From Gymnogyps californianus (lineage: Eukaryota; Chordata; Aves; Accipitriformes; Cathartidae): DNA of 64,000 nucleotides. Below the pieces are notes generated by a model, which was given only the letters and a program-made list of their open reading frames with translations, was not told where the DNA came from and did not search any database. The position numbers and the translations under genes were made by a program. Shown here in pieces: positions 48,890 to 61,400 of this stretch. The stretch spans positions 2,592,368-2,656,367 of the forward strand of contig NC_059481.1 of the NCBI RefSeq assembly GCF_018139145.2, in the 5' to 3' direction. Positions within the stretch are counted from its first letter, which is position 1. Every line of letters starts with the position of its first letter.

Positions 48890-49370
48890 GGCGGAGATGT
48901 CTCCACGCACGCTCGCACGCACCGCGGCACCTTGTAAAACACGCACAGGCACCCACGCCCACAGCTCCCGGCGAACCCACATCCCTCCTGTCACCCTGCG
49001 CTCACACACGTGAAGCTGGTGTGCGTGCATTCACCCCATCTATATGTACACCTATACAGGCGTGTTGCTGCACATACAGACTACACATACACATTGCACA
49101 TATAGAGCTGACGCGCATCCGTGCTCTCCTGCAGTGCGCGCGTGCACGTTTTAACACACTCTCACATACACAAACATGCTATATGTTTCTTATATATGCA
49201 TCAATTGCTCTCTTGCCTACAAATGCACAGCACGTTTACGCTCTTTTATGTATGTATTTGCACGTGCTCACGTACGCACACGCTCTGCCACACGTGCACA
49301 CGCCTGCAGGCACCGTCGTCTTCTTGCTCACCTATATCCTTGCACACACATGCTGGCACGACCATGTAAC
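48890..49370. repeat. Degenerate CA/TG-rich tract
   Basis: Many short alternating purine-pyrimidine runs (CACGCACG, CACATACA, GCGCGCGTGCACG) without a fixed period. Such sequence is prone to Z-DNA and contains several bare CACGC cores that may be only compositional. Confidence 0.6.
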
Positions 49371-49617
49371 ACTAACAAACCCCCGGGCACGCAGCCGGGA
49401 TCCTCCCCGGAGCCCTGACCCACGGAGGGAAGCAAGGTGCATCCGTGTGCGCTCGCAGGAGTGTGCGAGCCCTGCCAAGGGCAGGGGACCGGCGGCAGCT
49501 CTCCGGCTGTCCCCCACCCCGGCCCGCTCCGGGGAGCCGAGGGCTCAGCGAGGGGCGGTGGCCGGGGTGGGAGCCCGGCGCTGGGTGAGGATGTGTTTGG
49601 GGCGTGAGGCTGCCTGG

Positions 49618-49624
49618 CACGCAA
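49618..49624 (-). promoter_or_regulatory. XRE (CACGCAA)
   Basis: TTGCGTG on the - strand, full 7-bp core, roughly midway between the divergent genes. Confidence 0.45.
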
Positions 49625-49970
49625 GGCAGCGGCTCTTAACGCTGTTCTCATCAGGAGGCACCCTGCCCTCGCAGGGCTTGGCAGCCAGCACGGAGGAGGG
49701 TGAGGGAGGCAGGGAAGGGGATGGGGAGGGGTGGAAGAGGGGCTGGTGGGTCCTGGGGAACCCCTCTGGGGTTCCTGATGCAGCCCCAGGACACACACCC
49801 CCCCCCCCCCAGCTTCTCCAGCACTTTGGGATATGATGGATCAGGAGAGGCTGGTGCGGGTTCCCCATCAGTGCAAGGCCACCAAGGTCTGAAATGCTGC
49901 CTGGGGGGGGTCAGTCTGCCCCCCGCCCCAACCCCATGCAATGGAGCCGGGAAGAACCATGGCGATGGGA

Positions 49971-49977
49971 CACGCCA
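49971..49977 (-). promoter_or_regulatory. XRE (CACGCCA)
   Basis: TGGCGTG on the - strand, full 7-bp core, about 1.25 kb upstream of the predicted CYP1A5 start. Confidence 0.4.
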
Positions 49978-50593
49978 GCCGGATCCAGCCTGCCAGACAA
50001 GCCCTGCATTGCCCTGCTCCTGTGAAACCCCAGCCTGCCTCCCCAAAAGCTCTCCCAAGCGTCTTCCTCGCTGGGAGGCATTGGCTGGTGAAGCCGGGGC
50101 TGGTAGGTCTGCGAGGTGCCTGACAATTATCAGAATGAGTATTAGCAGCCAGGGTTTTGTAACTGTTCTTGCCAAACGTTAATGAACGGCGTCATTGCTA
50201 TTAATGAGCCCGACTAGACCAGATGTTGAAAGCCTTTATTAAATATTAGCTCAGCTTTTACCTGGGCCAAAATCCCACTGTAGTTTTCAAAGATTGAATG
50301 AAACTTAGGGCCAAACCCCATTGCTCATTCCTGCTCCTCCAGCTCATCCCAGCTGCGCTTCCCAAAGCCCTGAATTTTGCCCCAGCTCGAGCAGCAGCCT
50401 CCCTCGCTCCCGCATCTCCTGCCGGGTGTCACGCTGTGTTTTCGGAGGGATGAACTGCCCCAGCCTTGCCCTGCACTGCCCCTTTCACCTCTCCTATCTC
50501 TCCGGCTCACCTCCCCCCCTCTGCCCCGCCACTCCTCTCCCTTGCTGCCTGTTTGCCACGGAGGAGCCGGGGGAAGCGAGCCAGCCGCCTTCT

Positions 50594-50600
50594 CACGCGA
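50594..50600 (-). promoter_or_regulatory. XRE (CACGCGA)
   Basis: TCGCGTG on the - strand. It is the full-consensus site nearest to CYP1A5, about 640 bp upstream of its predicted start. Confidence 0.5.
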
Positions 50601-51202
50601 ACCTGGGCAATCGTTAACCTGAGCCTGTCTCTGCTGCTGGGCCAGAAGGTCCTGCCACCACCGGTCCTGGGGCACAGGGACCTGCCGGATGATTCCCCGG
50701 GGATGGAGAGGGCTGTGGCCACAGATGCCTTGCTGCAAACACATCCCCTCGCTGCTGGAAGCAGCTGGAGCCTGCAGCTCCCAGCACCCCCAAAATGGCC
50801 ATGGAGGTGACAGCCTTCTCTGTGTGCTGGGAACAGTCTGGTCAGCCCAGGAAAGGTCTTTGGGGGAAATGCTGGCACTCACATCCCATGGGGCAGTGAT
50901 GCCGAGAGCGTGTCCTTCATCCTCCCCAGGGCAGGGCTTAGGGACCCCCCTCTGCCTCCCTGTCCTAGGGACCCCCTTCTGCCTCCCCATCTCGGGCTCT
51001 AGGGCAGGCACATGCCCTGGGCAGGAGGAGAAGTCACCATTCATCCTCCAGAGCCTCTTGGAGCTGAAGAAATACCTTCCCTGGCTTCTTGGGCTGGCTC
51101 CAGCCAGGCTCGGCCCCATTTGTTAATGGGTAGCTATTCCCCGGGGCTTTCGTGCCATGACCCCCAGAGATAAGCACCCGGCTGTGCAACCAGGGGAGCG
51201 CA

Positions 51203-51208
51203 TATAAA
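51203..51208 (+). promoter_or_regulatory. CYP1A5: CYP1A5 TATA box
   Basis: GCGCATATAAAGCC; the core GCATATAAAGC is shared with CYP1A4. Transcription would start near 51233. Confidence 0.7.
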
Positions 51209-51232
51209 GCCGTGGCCTTCCAGGTGGCAGGA

Positions 51233-51385
51233 GAAGGGGGTCCAGGCGGCGGGAGAAGAAGGTCCAGGCGGCAGAAGAGGATCCCCTCTGCTCCCCAGGG
51301 CAGGCAGCTGCCAGACATCCCCTGCCTATCTTTGCTGGGAGCCGCGGGCAGTAAAACCAGCCCTGTGTATCGCAAGGACCTGCAG
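51233..51385 (+). other. CYP1A5: Probable CYP1A5 non-coding exon 1
   Basis: From the expected start below the TATA box to the donor GACCTGCAG|GTAGCA. The donor is moderate and the 5' end is inferred. Intron 1 would be about 630 bp, ending at the acceptor TTTAG at 52013-52017. Confidence 0.45.
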
Positions 51386-51400
51386 GTAGCACATAACATG

Positions 51401-51438
51401 TCTGTGTGTCTGTGTGTCTGTGTGTCTGTGTCTGTCTT
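51401..51438. repeat. Microsatellite, 8-bp unit (TGTGTGTC)
   Basis: About four to five copies of an 8-bp TG-rich unit at the start of CYP1A5 intron 1. Confidence 0.8.
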
Positions 51439-52026
51439 TTTGAACATGGATGTAGAACCGGGAAGGTCATATTTGGGTCTGAAGGAGAAATTCATGCACC
51501 AGGCTCTCCCCTCCGTGTGTTCCTGCAGGGCAGCCCCGTGGCATCCCTGCTCCCTGTGCCCCCACACACTGGTGGCCACCCAGCAGATCCAGCCTCCTGG
51601 CCATAAATCCTCACAGATTTGGTGGACATGGGGCCAGCTTCATTGAGGAGCTGCTGTTCCTCTCCTGCCTCCCTACGCTTTTTTGAGCTACAGTTTTCTA
51701 TGCCTTGTTGCAAACAGACCGTCTTCCCTGGGCAGGAGCCATGGCTGTGCCAGCGGGTGCTGGGGTCTTCTGCAGGGGAAGGGGTGCCATTACAGGCGCT
51801 GGGGGGCTGAGGTCCCCCTTAAGCGATGGGTGTGTTTGGAGTCTTTATAGGTCTCCAGCTTTTGCCCCTTGAAAACCCCAAAGTGCTGCACAGGCAGCTC
51901 CATCACCCTAAACTGTTTAAGGGCACTTGGTGCCCTTTCTCAGCATCAGGAACATCTGCAGGACTCAACCTCTCGCTAATCCTGGCTCTTCGCCACACTT
52001 CTGGTTAACTCCTTTAGGGTTCCTAC

Positions 52027-55000
52027 ATGCCGGCAGCAATGACGGCTGCTGTGTCGCTGGTGGGAAGCCAAGGCGTTTTCTCAGCCACCGAGGTCTTCCT
52101 TGCGGCTGCCGTCTTCTGCCTGGTCTTCCTGCTCATCCAGTCCCTCCGGCAGCACGTGCCCCAGGGGCTGAAGAGCCCCCCAGGACCCAGAGGCTACCCC
52201 ATCCTCGGCAACGTGCTGGAGCTGAGGAAGGACACGCACCTGGCCCTGACCAGGCTCAGCCAGAAGTATGGGGACGTGATGGAGGTCAGGATCGGCACCC
52301 GGCCCGTCCTGGTGCTGAGCGGGCTGGACACCATCAAGCAAGCCCTGGTGAAGCAAGGAGAAGACTTCATGGGGCGCCCTGACCTCCACAGCTTCCGCCA
52401 TGTTGCGGATGGCCAGAGCCTGACCTTCAGCCCCGACTCAGGGGAGGTGTGGAAAGCCCGCAGAAAGCTGGCCCAGAACGCCCTGAAGACCTTCTCCATC
52501 GCCTCCAGCCCCACCTCCTCTTCCACCTGCCTCCTGGAGGAGCACGTCTCCAAGGAGGCCGACTACCTGGTCACCAAGTTGCTGCAGCTGATGGATGAGC
52601 AGAAGAGCTTTGACCCTTACCGGTACCTGGTGGTCTCTGTGGCCAACGTCATCTGCGCCATCTGCTTTGGCAAGCGTTACGACCACAATGACCAAGAGCT
52701 GCTCAATATAGTGAATGTAAGTGAACAGTTTGGCAATGTGGCTGCTGCTGGCAACCCTGCTGACTTCGTCCCTGTGCTCCAGTATCTTCCCAGCCGCACC
52801 ATGAATTTATTTAAAGATTTCAACAAGCGATTCCTCCATTTCCTGCAGAAGATTGTCAGGGAGCACTACGAGACCTATGACAAGGTAAGAGTGCAGGACC
52901 TTCATCTGCACTGGAGATGCGTCCCCGCTCTCTGCCCCTCTCTATTAGCGAGTTGTTTTTCTTCTTGCAGCCAAGCATCGATGGACGTCTATGTTCTTGC
53001 AGGTATTGCTGCGTTTAGCAAGTCCAGCTGTAGTCTCACTCGCCTGTAGTCTCTCCATGTGCAGTCCAGTATTGCAGTCCTCCTTCTGCTCGACGGCCCT
53101 GTGTGATAGGGCCAGTTTGTTGGTTGAACATCTGATCTGTGCCACAGGTTCCCTGGAGAACCATCTCCTTGTTTTCATAGGCTGCAAAAGCAGTAGGGAC
53201 CATGGGGGCTGAAAGAGGATGTTCTCCAGAGCTCCTATGACCCTGGGCTCCCCCAGCTCCCCCAGGTTGTTGCTCAGTAAAACCCATTCCTCTGCTGGTT
53301 CTGCTGCCATGACTTGTCTTCTCTTCCTCTCAGAACAACATCCGAGACATCACTGACTCCTTCATTGAGCAGTGCCTGGAGAAAAAAGTGGAAGCAAATG
53401 GTGCCACGCAGATCCCTAAGGAGAAGATCATCAATCTTGTGAATGACCTCTTCGGAGCAGGTATCTTTTCCCACCGGATTTTCTCAGGCTCCTCGTGTTA
53501 TAGCTCTGTCTGACCCATCTTTGTCCAACACCAGGCAGCCAGTTTGGGTCTAAGTACTCGTTCTCCTGCTCACTGGTCTTCCTGGACCTTCCAGGGACAC
53601 CCCTAGAGATATTAGCATGGGACATTAGCTCTGGAGAGAGGCTTCAGGGAAAAGCGAAAGGCACGACTTATAGCTCAGTCCAGTTTCACAAGCCAGGGTG
53701 GCTGTTCCGGCTTGAGGGAGATATCTATTGACTGATTCATCTTTGAGTTACTCTGTGGAAACTCCCCCGATTCCAGAGAAGTTGTACAAACCTGACATAA
53801 CCCAAGGGTGAATCAGGATGAATAGGAACAGAATATTTTAGCAAACTTTTCTCTGACAGGATAGAAACCCAAGTCTTACTGTGTCCCAGGATGTCCTCTG
53901 CCTTCTTAACCATCCAAGACTGCTCCATGTGATGGTTAGGCAGCAAGCCAAGGCACGTGCCCTGTGTGTTGTACAGACCTCATCTACATGCTTTCCTCTT
54001 TGACCAGGCTTTGACACTGTGACAACTGGCCTGTCCTGGAGCCTCATGTATCTCGTGACGTACCCCGACATCCAGAAGAGGATCCAGAAAGAGCTAGGTG
54101 AGTCCATGAACCTGCTTCCTCCGGGGCCAAAACCTCTCTGGTCAGGGCTGACCCCAACCTGTTCCCTCCTCTCGACCTCCCGCAGACCAGGTCATCGGCC
54201 AGGGGAGGAGACCGAGGCTGTCGGACCGGGGCACGCTGCCCTACACAGAAGCCTTTATCCTGGAGATGTTCAGGCACTCCTCCTTCATGCCCTTCACCAT
54301 CCTGCACAGGTAAGTGCTGAGGTTGCAAAGGAGGTGGAGGGACAAGGTGGACTTGAGGCATGCTGGCAGCGGCGTGGTGAGAGGCAGGGAGATTATTATC
54401 AACTTGTAGAATGATGGCTTCATCATGGACACGGGGAGCTCACAGCTCTTGTGCAGGGCAATGTGGGAGCTCCCAAAGAGCAATTCTTGCCTTCTGCTGA
54501 CTTCACTGAAGATACTCCACCCAGCTCAGGCAGGGGTTGCCCAATCCAGCTCATGGACAATGCAACTGCCCCTCATAAAGCCATCCCTTGGGACCGCATC
54601 CTTGCTTCAGCAGCACCAGGAGCAAACTAATAGTCCCCTGGGGACGCAGAAGAACCTTTTTGCTTCCCACGCTCTCAGAGTCTTTTCTCTCTCCAGCACG
54701 ACCAGGGACACGGTGCTGAACGGCTACTACATCCCAAAGGACCGCTGCGTGTTTGTCAATCAGTGGCAAGTGAATCATGATGAGTAAGTACCTTCTGAGG
54801 CAGAAAGCCTCCTGCAGTGACATACAGGACCCTTCCTGCACCGTTATTTTCCTGGGCAGAAGTGGGGTCAACCTGCTTTAAGAGAAAAGGGAGCAGGTGA
54901 GGTATCTACTAAATTCAGGGATATTCTTACTGACAGCTCCCACCTTCCAGTGTCCCCCCTACGCCCGTGGCCAGGAGACACCATCTCAGCATCCGATATT

Positions 55001-55318
55001 TTCCCTTCCAGGAAACTTTGGAAGGATCCGCTGACCTTCAACCCGGAGCGTTTCCTCAGTGCTGAAGGGACCGAAGTGAACAAAGTGGATGGGGAGAAGG
55101 TGCTGATTTTCGGCCTGGGGAAAAGGAAGTGCATTGGGGAACCCATTGCCAGGTGGCAGGTCTTCCTTTTCCTGTCCACCTTGCTCCAGCAGCTGGAGTT
55201 CAGTGTCTGCGATGGCAAGAAGGTGGACATGACGCCACTCTATGGACTGACCCTGAAGCACAAAAGATGTGAGCACTTCCAGGTCAAGCAGCGCTTCCCC
55301 ATGAAGATCATGAACTGA
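52027..55318 (+). CDS. CYP1A5: Cytochrome P450 1A5-like, six coding exons
   Basis: Endoplasmic-reticulum haem monooxygenase, AhR-inducible in birds. Coding exons: 52027-52884, 53334-53460, 54008-54097, 54186-54309, 54697-54783, 55012-55318. Lengths equal those of the paralogue, giving 530 codons plus TGA; all introns are GT-AG. Membrane anchor about 20-40, PPGPRGYP hinge, AGFDT at 328-332, ExxR (EMFR) at 385-388, haem loop [10 protein letters not shown] with Cys469. The CYP1A5 call rests on FRHVADG at 123-129, on EANGATQIP after residue 305, and on [19 protein letters not shown] near the C-terminus, which resemble chicken CYP1A5 as I remember it. The first of two in-frame ATGs (codons 1 and 5) is taken, as in the paralogue. 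Oddity: Leu398 replaces the Pro of the usual PFTIPHS motif. Otherwise intact. Confidence 0.93.
54098..54185 (+). other. CYP1A5: CYP1A5 intron 4, near-identical to CYP1A4 intron 4
   Basis: The intron is 88 bp in both genes (CYP1A4 copy at 44388-44301 on -). Read in sense they differ at a single base (AACCTGTT here, AACCCGTT there). Introns 2, 3, 5 and 6 show no such likeness. Confidence 0.9.
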
Positions 55319-55415
55319 GCAGTGGGCTTATCCATTGCCCAGACATCACCGGGGGGCAAAGACCTGGGTGTCCTTGTAGCAAAGCTGGGTCTGCTACAAC
55401 TTTACGGGATGATAT

Positions 55416-55421
55416 AATAAA
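55416..55421 (+). other. CYP1A5: CYP1A5 poly(A) signal AATAAA
   Basis: AATAAA lies 98 nt after the stop and is followed by a TGTTCACTTTGT-type downstream region. The 3'UTR is short, ending near 55440. Confidence 0.75.
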
Positions 55422-55439
55422 CTGAAGCCATTGAAACTC

Positions 55440-58400
55440 CTGTCTTATCTTGTTCACTTTGTAGCATTTCTTGCCTTTTTCATTTTCCAGCATTTCTAGT
55501 GTCGGATATTCCATCAAATGTTGGATAATCCATCCCATCTAGTCTTAGTACCACAAAACACATTTATGGGGTGTGTGAACTGTCTTTTGCTAGAGGGAAA
55601 GGGAATGTGCTCAAAACCAGACTGTCTGAATACCATTGGGCTATATACTTTTAGAATTGGTCTTTGATAGCTGAAGGACAGCCAACCCATGCCATAATCC
55701 CATGGCCTCCATCGATGTTTAAGATCTTGGCTGAACTGGTGCCCAAAGCTTGGGTGGAGAGGAGGAGGATGTTATTGAGGTCTAGCCAGTATCACTATTT
55801 CTGGACTAATCGGAACAAATTTTCACTGGTTGAAGTTTACCTTCTTTGTAGATCTGTCTGCAGGGAAAAAAAACCCTGGAAATCTTGGAAAAATGCTAAT
55901 ACTTCTCCAAGTCCTCTAAGGACAGCCTGTTCCCTTGTTTCTACACTATGTCCTTAATTGCCTAGCTGACTTGTCACTCTAAGATCCCGTTCAGGAGAGG
56001 TTTATCTTTGTCCATAGAGGAGCTCAAAGCACTTTAGTGCCTCTTTGAGAAGCTATCAAACAACCTTGCACCAGGGGTTCTCCTGCTGCTCAGATTACTT
56101 TCTTCAGAAAAATGAGAGGGATCCTTCAAATGAACTAGGCTGGAGCAAAGCCTCTCTGGAGGGACGAGTGTGTTGGAGGACTTCAGCCACCTTAAGCCTC
56201 ATTCACCGTAGTCACTGCTGGCCCTGAAGGACACAAGGAAGGACACCTTTACCCTTGCTATTGAGAAAGTCAAGCTGCTGGTATTCTGGACTGGAGCAAG
56301 GGTGTTTTCACAACAGGGCAGAGAAGGAGAACAGGACTTCCTCCAACTCAGACCCAAGAGTTCACGTTGGCTGCCAGTCAGCCCATGCCAGTAGAGCCAA
56401 ATGCCTCCTTTTCTTCAACTTGCACGCAAAGCCACCTTAGACAACCCAGTACCTGGCAAGCAACGATGCAGGAACAAGTATAACCATCCGGTGCAACACG
56501 CACTGCTCTTGAATCCGTTCCCGTGGGTGGCATCTGCTTGGCCGTAGCCCCAGACCCTGACCAATGAGAGCTCCCTTCAGGTCCGAATACCAATCACTCA
56601 TCGCGCATTGCACAAAAACTTCCAAGAAGAGACAGAAACGAAAGAGCGTGTTGGGGAAGAAAACGGGGAAGCTGATTGCCCAAGACTTCAGGGAGATCCC
56701 CTAGAGCAGGGAGGTGTTCAGACCCGCTAAACAAGCCTGAGTGAAAAGGAGTAACTCTTTGTCTCTGTGTGTCCAGGTCCTGCCTGGTCACCAGTTTGTG
56801 ATGAAACACTGAGACGATACAGCCTCAGACCCATCTGAATTCATTGAACCAGCCCGAGCGGCTTCCCTCCGTGTCACACCGGCTTTGCCTTCACTACTTA
56901 ATGTCATAATCCCAATATTGCAGGAAAAGCAAGGGCGAGGACTGGGAGGTCCAAACCACGGTTTGAGCTGCAGGCTATCAGAGGCCTCGGAGGAAAAGTG
57001 GAAGGATAGTTTAGGACAACCCGTGAGGTCCATCAGCCAAATAACATCTCCGCTCCCTATGACAAGGGCCATAGGTCAAGGCAATAAAGTCATGAACCAC
57101 CTTTCCACAAGGGACATCCCAAAGCTGGCATTCATCTACTGCAGGGGAAGTTGGGATCATCCTGGACGTGGATCCGGGTCTCTCAGTGCCTAACTTGGTG
57201 ATTCAGAAGAGCACCGGGACCGCCAGGGACTCAGCAGCAGCGTGTCACGCCATCCCCGTGGGGTGGAGAGGCTCTCATGGACTTGGCCCGGTGACTCCAG
57301 CTGCAGTGGGAACACGCGATGCTGATGCTGGTGTAGGACCAGAGGCCCCGTTTGCTGGAGCCATTGCGTGACTCTCTTGCCCTGAAGGCTGGCTGTGTTT
57401 GCTGATAAGGCCTGCAATAAGCAAGTGCAGATATAAAGAAAGAACAGTGGGAATTTTTTTTTTCCCTTTGGAGATGAGTGTTTTATAGCCCCGGGACAGA
57501 TAAGCAGATTAATATTAACATTACTGAGGTGAAACAGCCCCTTGCTGGTGGAAGGTCTCCCCGAGATACATTTATCAAGGGCTGATTGCCTCCCCTGGGG
57601 ACACTGCTGCCAGTCTGCATCGGGTACAGCCTGGGGACCAGAGACCCAGGAGAAAAAGTCACCCCAGTGTCAGGATGGAGAAGGGGAAAGGAAGAGGCTC
57701 GAGGGGAGGTGGTTATCCTTCCCCACGCAGCCCTTCTCTTCATGGTGTTGGAGGCAAAACGTCCCACTTCATTAAGCCCCATCTTCATTCGGCATCTCTC
57801 CCTCCCCTTGATGCCAATGGAGACATCCCATGCAGCTGCGGGAGACCTTTCCAGGCAGCTTGCACAGGCAGGAGGACCCCCTGAGACCTTGGTCTGATGT
57901 CCCTGCACGCACACATCTGCTTGGACATCCTGGCCCATCCAACAGCCTAGTGACCCCAGGTGAGGTCCCAGTTTTCTTGATGGGGATGCTGCAGTCAAAC
58001 TGTCCCTTCAATCCCAGCCACCCCGATCCCAAGCCCAGGCATTCTGCGTGCTCCTGGACAACATGGTTGGAAGATCAAAGCTGAGCAGGCTCCTTCGCCA
58101 GGTGTTTTCCCTGCCCAGTGCCTTGGCAGCCTCCAGTGCGCCGGGAGGAGAGCAGCGAGCATGGGCTGAGCATCAAACAAGGCACCCCAGCTCTGCACTG
58201 CTCTGGAGCGGAGCTGCACCCCCTGACCCCCCTGCCCAGGGACCCTCTGCGAGGAAGGGATGGGGGCACACAGCTCCCTTCGGGGGTGCAGGATCTCAGC
58301 TCTTCACCGCCTCCTCTTCCCCATTTCCTCCTGATAAACAAATCCATCAATCATTGTCATGAAAGCCCCAATTGCTCACAGTAGGTGACTCCAGCTCCCC

Positions 58401-61400
58401 TATCTTTGCTTTCCCCTAATGATCTTTCTCAATCAAGCCCTCCAATTACTCCCCAGGTAGCCTGAAAGTGCCATGATTTCGTTACTGGAACGGGGCGGTG
58501 GTAAGCCAGGGGAGCTTTTATCACTCCACAGCCAATTGCTTTTATTGTTGGTTTTAAAATGAGTCAGCAGACCAGCCATGGCAGCTGGGCTCCAGCTCCT
58601 CTTCCAAAGCGGGGGACGCTCCCAGCTCCCTCATTCCCACAGGGAAAGGTCCTGGCAGCCACACACCTTCTCCCTCGAGCCGAGACACCTGCCTGGTGCT
58701 GGCATTGGAGGCGGTGGCACGTCCTTGCCAGGAAAGCCTGTACCCAGCCCCGAAACGGGCTAGAGAAACCAGTTGTGGCTCTTCCTCCCCGATGGAAGGA
58801 AGAGGGGAGTTGCTCCAACACTTAATGACCCTCCTCATTAAAAGTGCATCCTGTATTTCTAACTTCTTTCCTTTGGCTGTTTGTTTATTCTCCTGTGAGA
58901 TCTGTTATCAGGAATCATCTCCCCACAGGGATTAACTCTTGGATGCCTCCCTTTTGCTGCTTGTCCCCAACACTGGTGACAGTCCCTTGACATCAAAAAT
59001 GTTATCCCTTGATGCCCTAGAGCTTAAAATAAAGCTCTGAATTGCACCTTAAACTTTATTTCTGAGCCATGCGTGCTTTCTTTCTGCCAGTGGTTTTGGG
59101 GACACCTCCCTCTGAGCCGGTGGCAGCCGATCCTCTAAGCGTGGTGTGCTTTGCCCCGGTGTCCTGCTTGCCCCACTGCACCGGCAGGCCTTGGGAGCTC
59201 CTTTCCATTGAGAAGGAAACCCCCAAACACCATCTTTCTCTTTGCAGCTCCACTTCTGGGACAGAGTCAGGCTCTCCCATGCCTTGAACCCCAGGAGTAG
59301 CTGCATTGCAGCAGGGATAATGGCTGGTTTCTGCCTTTTGGAGAAAATCTCTGCTCAGCCTCCAAGACTGAGCAGCTTCTGGGGCGCTGGAGCTGGTGGG
59401 ACCTTCCCCTGGTGAAGTTTCCTTCTGCAGTGGGTTGGAGAAGATGCTGGTCCTCTGCTCAACCCAGGCTGGACCTGTGGATGGAGGAGAGCTTGAGCCA
59501 ACAGACCTGGACACATTAAACCCGGTATGTGGCTCTGCCCCTATGCTGTGAGGGCTCCCAAATCAGTATGAACCCTTCTTCCTCCTCCCACCCCTCACCT
59601 CCCTCTTCCCTCTGGAAAGGAGACAGTGTTTGGGCTGATCGATTGCCCTGTGTCATTAGAGGTACAAGGTACCTGTTAATCAGAGAACATGAAAGCAGGT
59701 AAGGATGGAGTTTGTCCCCGGGTTAAGAAGGGAACAACAGAGATGCAGAGATAACCCCTCCCTGCACGCAAAGCTGCCGGAGAAAAGCTCCAGGCTCCCA
59801 GGAATGGCCTCAAACCCGGCTGTCCCCCCACCCCGGCATGGGCATGGACATGATTTTCCATGGGGGGAAGGAAAAGAGGAGAGAGATGGGGAGCAGCCCC
59901 GGGGACACATCCCCATGGAGCCGGGGGGCACCAGGTCCCGCAAGCCCTGGCAGCATGAGCCAAAAGCCTCTGGGATTTCGGATGCTCCGCAAACGCAGCC
60001 TCGGCAGCAGGATGCGGGCTGGGCAGCCGGGATGCATTCAGGGCTGGCGGTCACCTGTACGTCCTCAAAGCTGGCGCTGGGTCTGCCGGTGGCAGGGTAG
60101 CAGCGGCTACTGCAGAGCACGTGTAGATCTGGGGGGGTCACACAGGGGGACGGGCTCTTATCACCCCCCATAGACCCCCCACTAATTGGCCCCATAATGA
60201 GGGGTCCCAGTTGATCGCTCTGCTCTCATGCCCCTCAAATCAGCTCCCTGAACCCCAACAGGGTGGGTAAAGCAGGGCTGGTGCTGACCCCCCCGGTGCC
60301 AGGGGGGGGACGCAGGCAGAGCCTGATCCCACGCTGGAGGTGAAAAGCCACCCGCCGAGAGGCAGCGTCCCCAACCTGCTCCCCTTCTGCTTTAATTAAA
60401 ACCATCCTGGAAACGAGGGCTCCCCAGGAGAGCCTTTGAAATGAGGCTGCTCTCCGCATCCAAGAGGATTTTTGGGGCTGGCACAGGAGGGATAAGCCCC
60501 CCGAGAGCCAGAGCCGACTGCCAGCGCTGGCGGGAGGGGGGAGCAGGTTCCTAATTCACTTTGGCGCTTCCGAAGCATTTTTGTCCCCTCTCGCTGGGGT
60601 TTGGGACATGAACGCCCTCCCGTGGCATCTGTCACACCAGCTCCACGAGTGCTTTTCGCTGCTGAGCACGGACGAGCGAGGGGTTTCACCCCTGCTCGGA
60701 GTTTTTTGAGGGAGGTACATTTAGGGAGAGGGATCTATAGGGTACTGACCCCCCCGCAGAGCATCCCACGTGCCCCATCACCCCTGTAGCTCTGGGAGCC
60801 GCAGAACCAGCCCAACCTGGTTCCCTTCAGGGTTTTTTCAGCTCGAAGGCGAATTCTCCAGGGTCGAATGAGCTGGGAGCTTTCACGCAGGCTTTCCTCT
60901 GATGTTCCCAGCCACTGCCTGCAGATTCTCCGCTGTCTAGTACATCCAAGGCAGCAACCCTCCCCTTTCCCTGCCCACCGCTTCTCATCCAGCCTGCGCT
61001 GCCTGAATCCCTCGGAGGCACCAAACCTGCTGCCCAACAGGGACTAAACCAGCCAGGGGACGCAGAGAAGAGGCAGATCGACAGGGCGGGCGATTGCCCA
61101 CGCTTTGCTCCCTTAAGCAAAGGAATATCACCGGGTCGGGATTTTATTCTCAGCTCCTTCTCTGTTGTGTTTTTTCTCCTTTTATTTTCCCTTTTCCTGC
61201 TGATTCCCACCAGCTGAAGAGCCCCTTCTCCTGGTGCAAGGCAAGGAGATGGCTGTCCACGTCTCATCCCGGCCGGCCAAATCCATCCTTCCCAGCCCTC
61301 CAGCCAGGGCATCGCCCACCCACAAGCCAAGACCCTTCCCAGGAGAAATCCCAGCCGGCACATTGCAGCGAGCTGCACTTGGAGGAATTCCCTCCGGGTC

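Larger units (their letters stand above)
47020..51190. other. Intergenic region between divergent CYP1A promoters
   Basis: About 4.2 kb separates the two TATA boxes. The left 1.6 kb is extremely GC-rich with poly-C/poly-G runs. Full XRE consensus sites (TNGCGTG or its complement CACGCNA) occur at 47292, 47349, 47920, 48290, 48346, 49618, 49971 and 50594. Long open frames here (for example 47156-48517 and 48394-49836) are products of GC-rich, stop-poor sequence and show no family resemblance. A degenerate CA/TG-rich stretch lies at 48890-49370. Confidence 0.7.

Noticed and set aside
48901..48960. Run of CACGC cores considered as an XRE cluster
   Set aside because: None has the full CACGCNA form (they are CACGCAC or CACGCCC), and the tract is compositionally CA/CG-rich.
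48394..49836. 480-codon open frame on +
   Set aside because: Passes through a degenerate CA/TG-rich tract and GC-rich promoter sequence. Composition explains it.
52081..52695. Antisense open frames across CYP1A5 exon 2 (and the matching ones over CYP1A4 exon 2)
   Set aside because: Shadows of the real GC-rich coding exon on the other strand.
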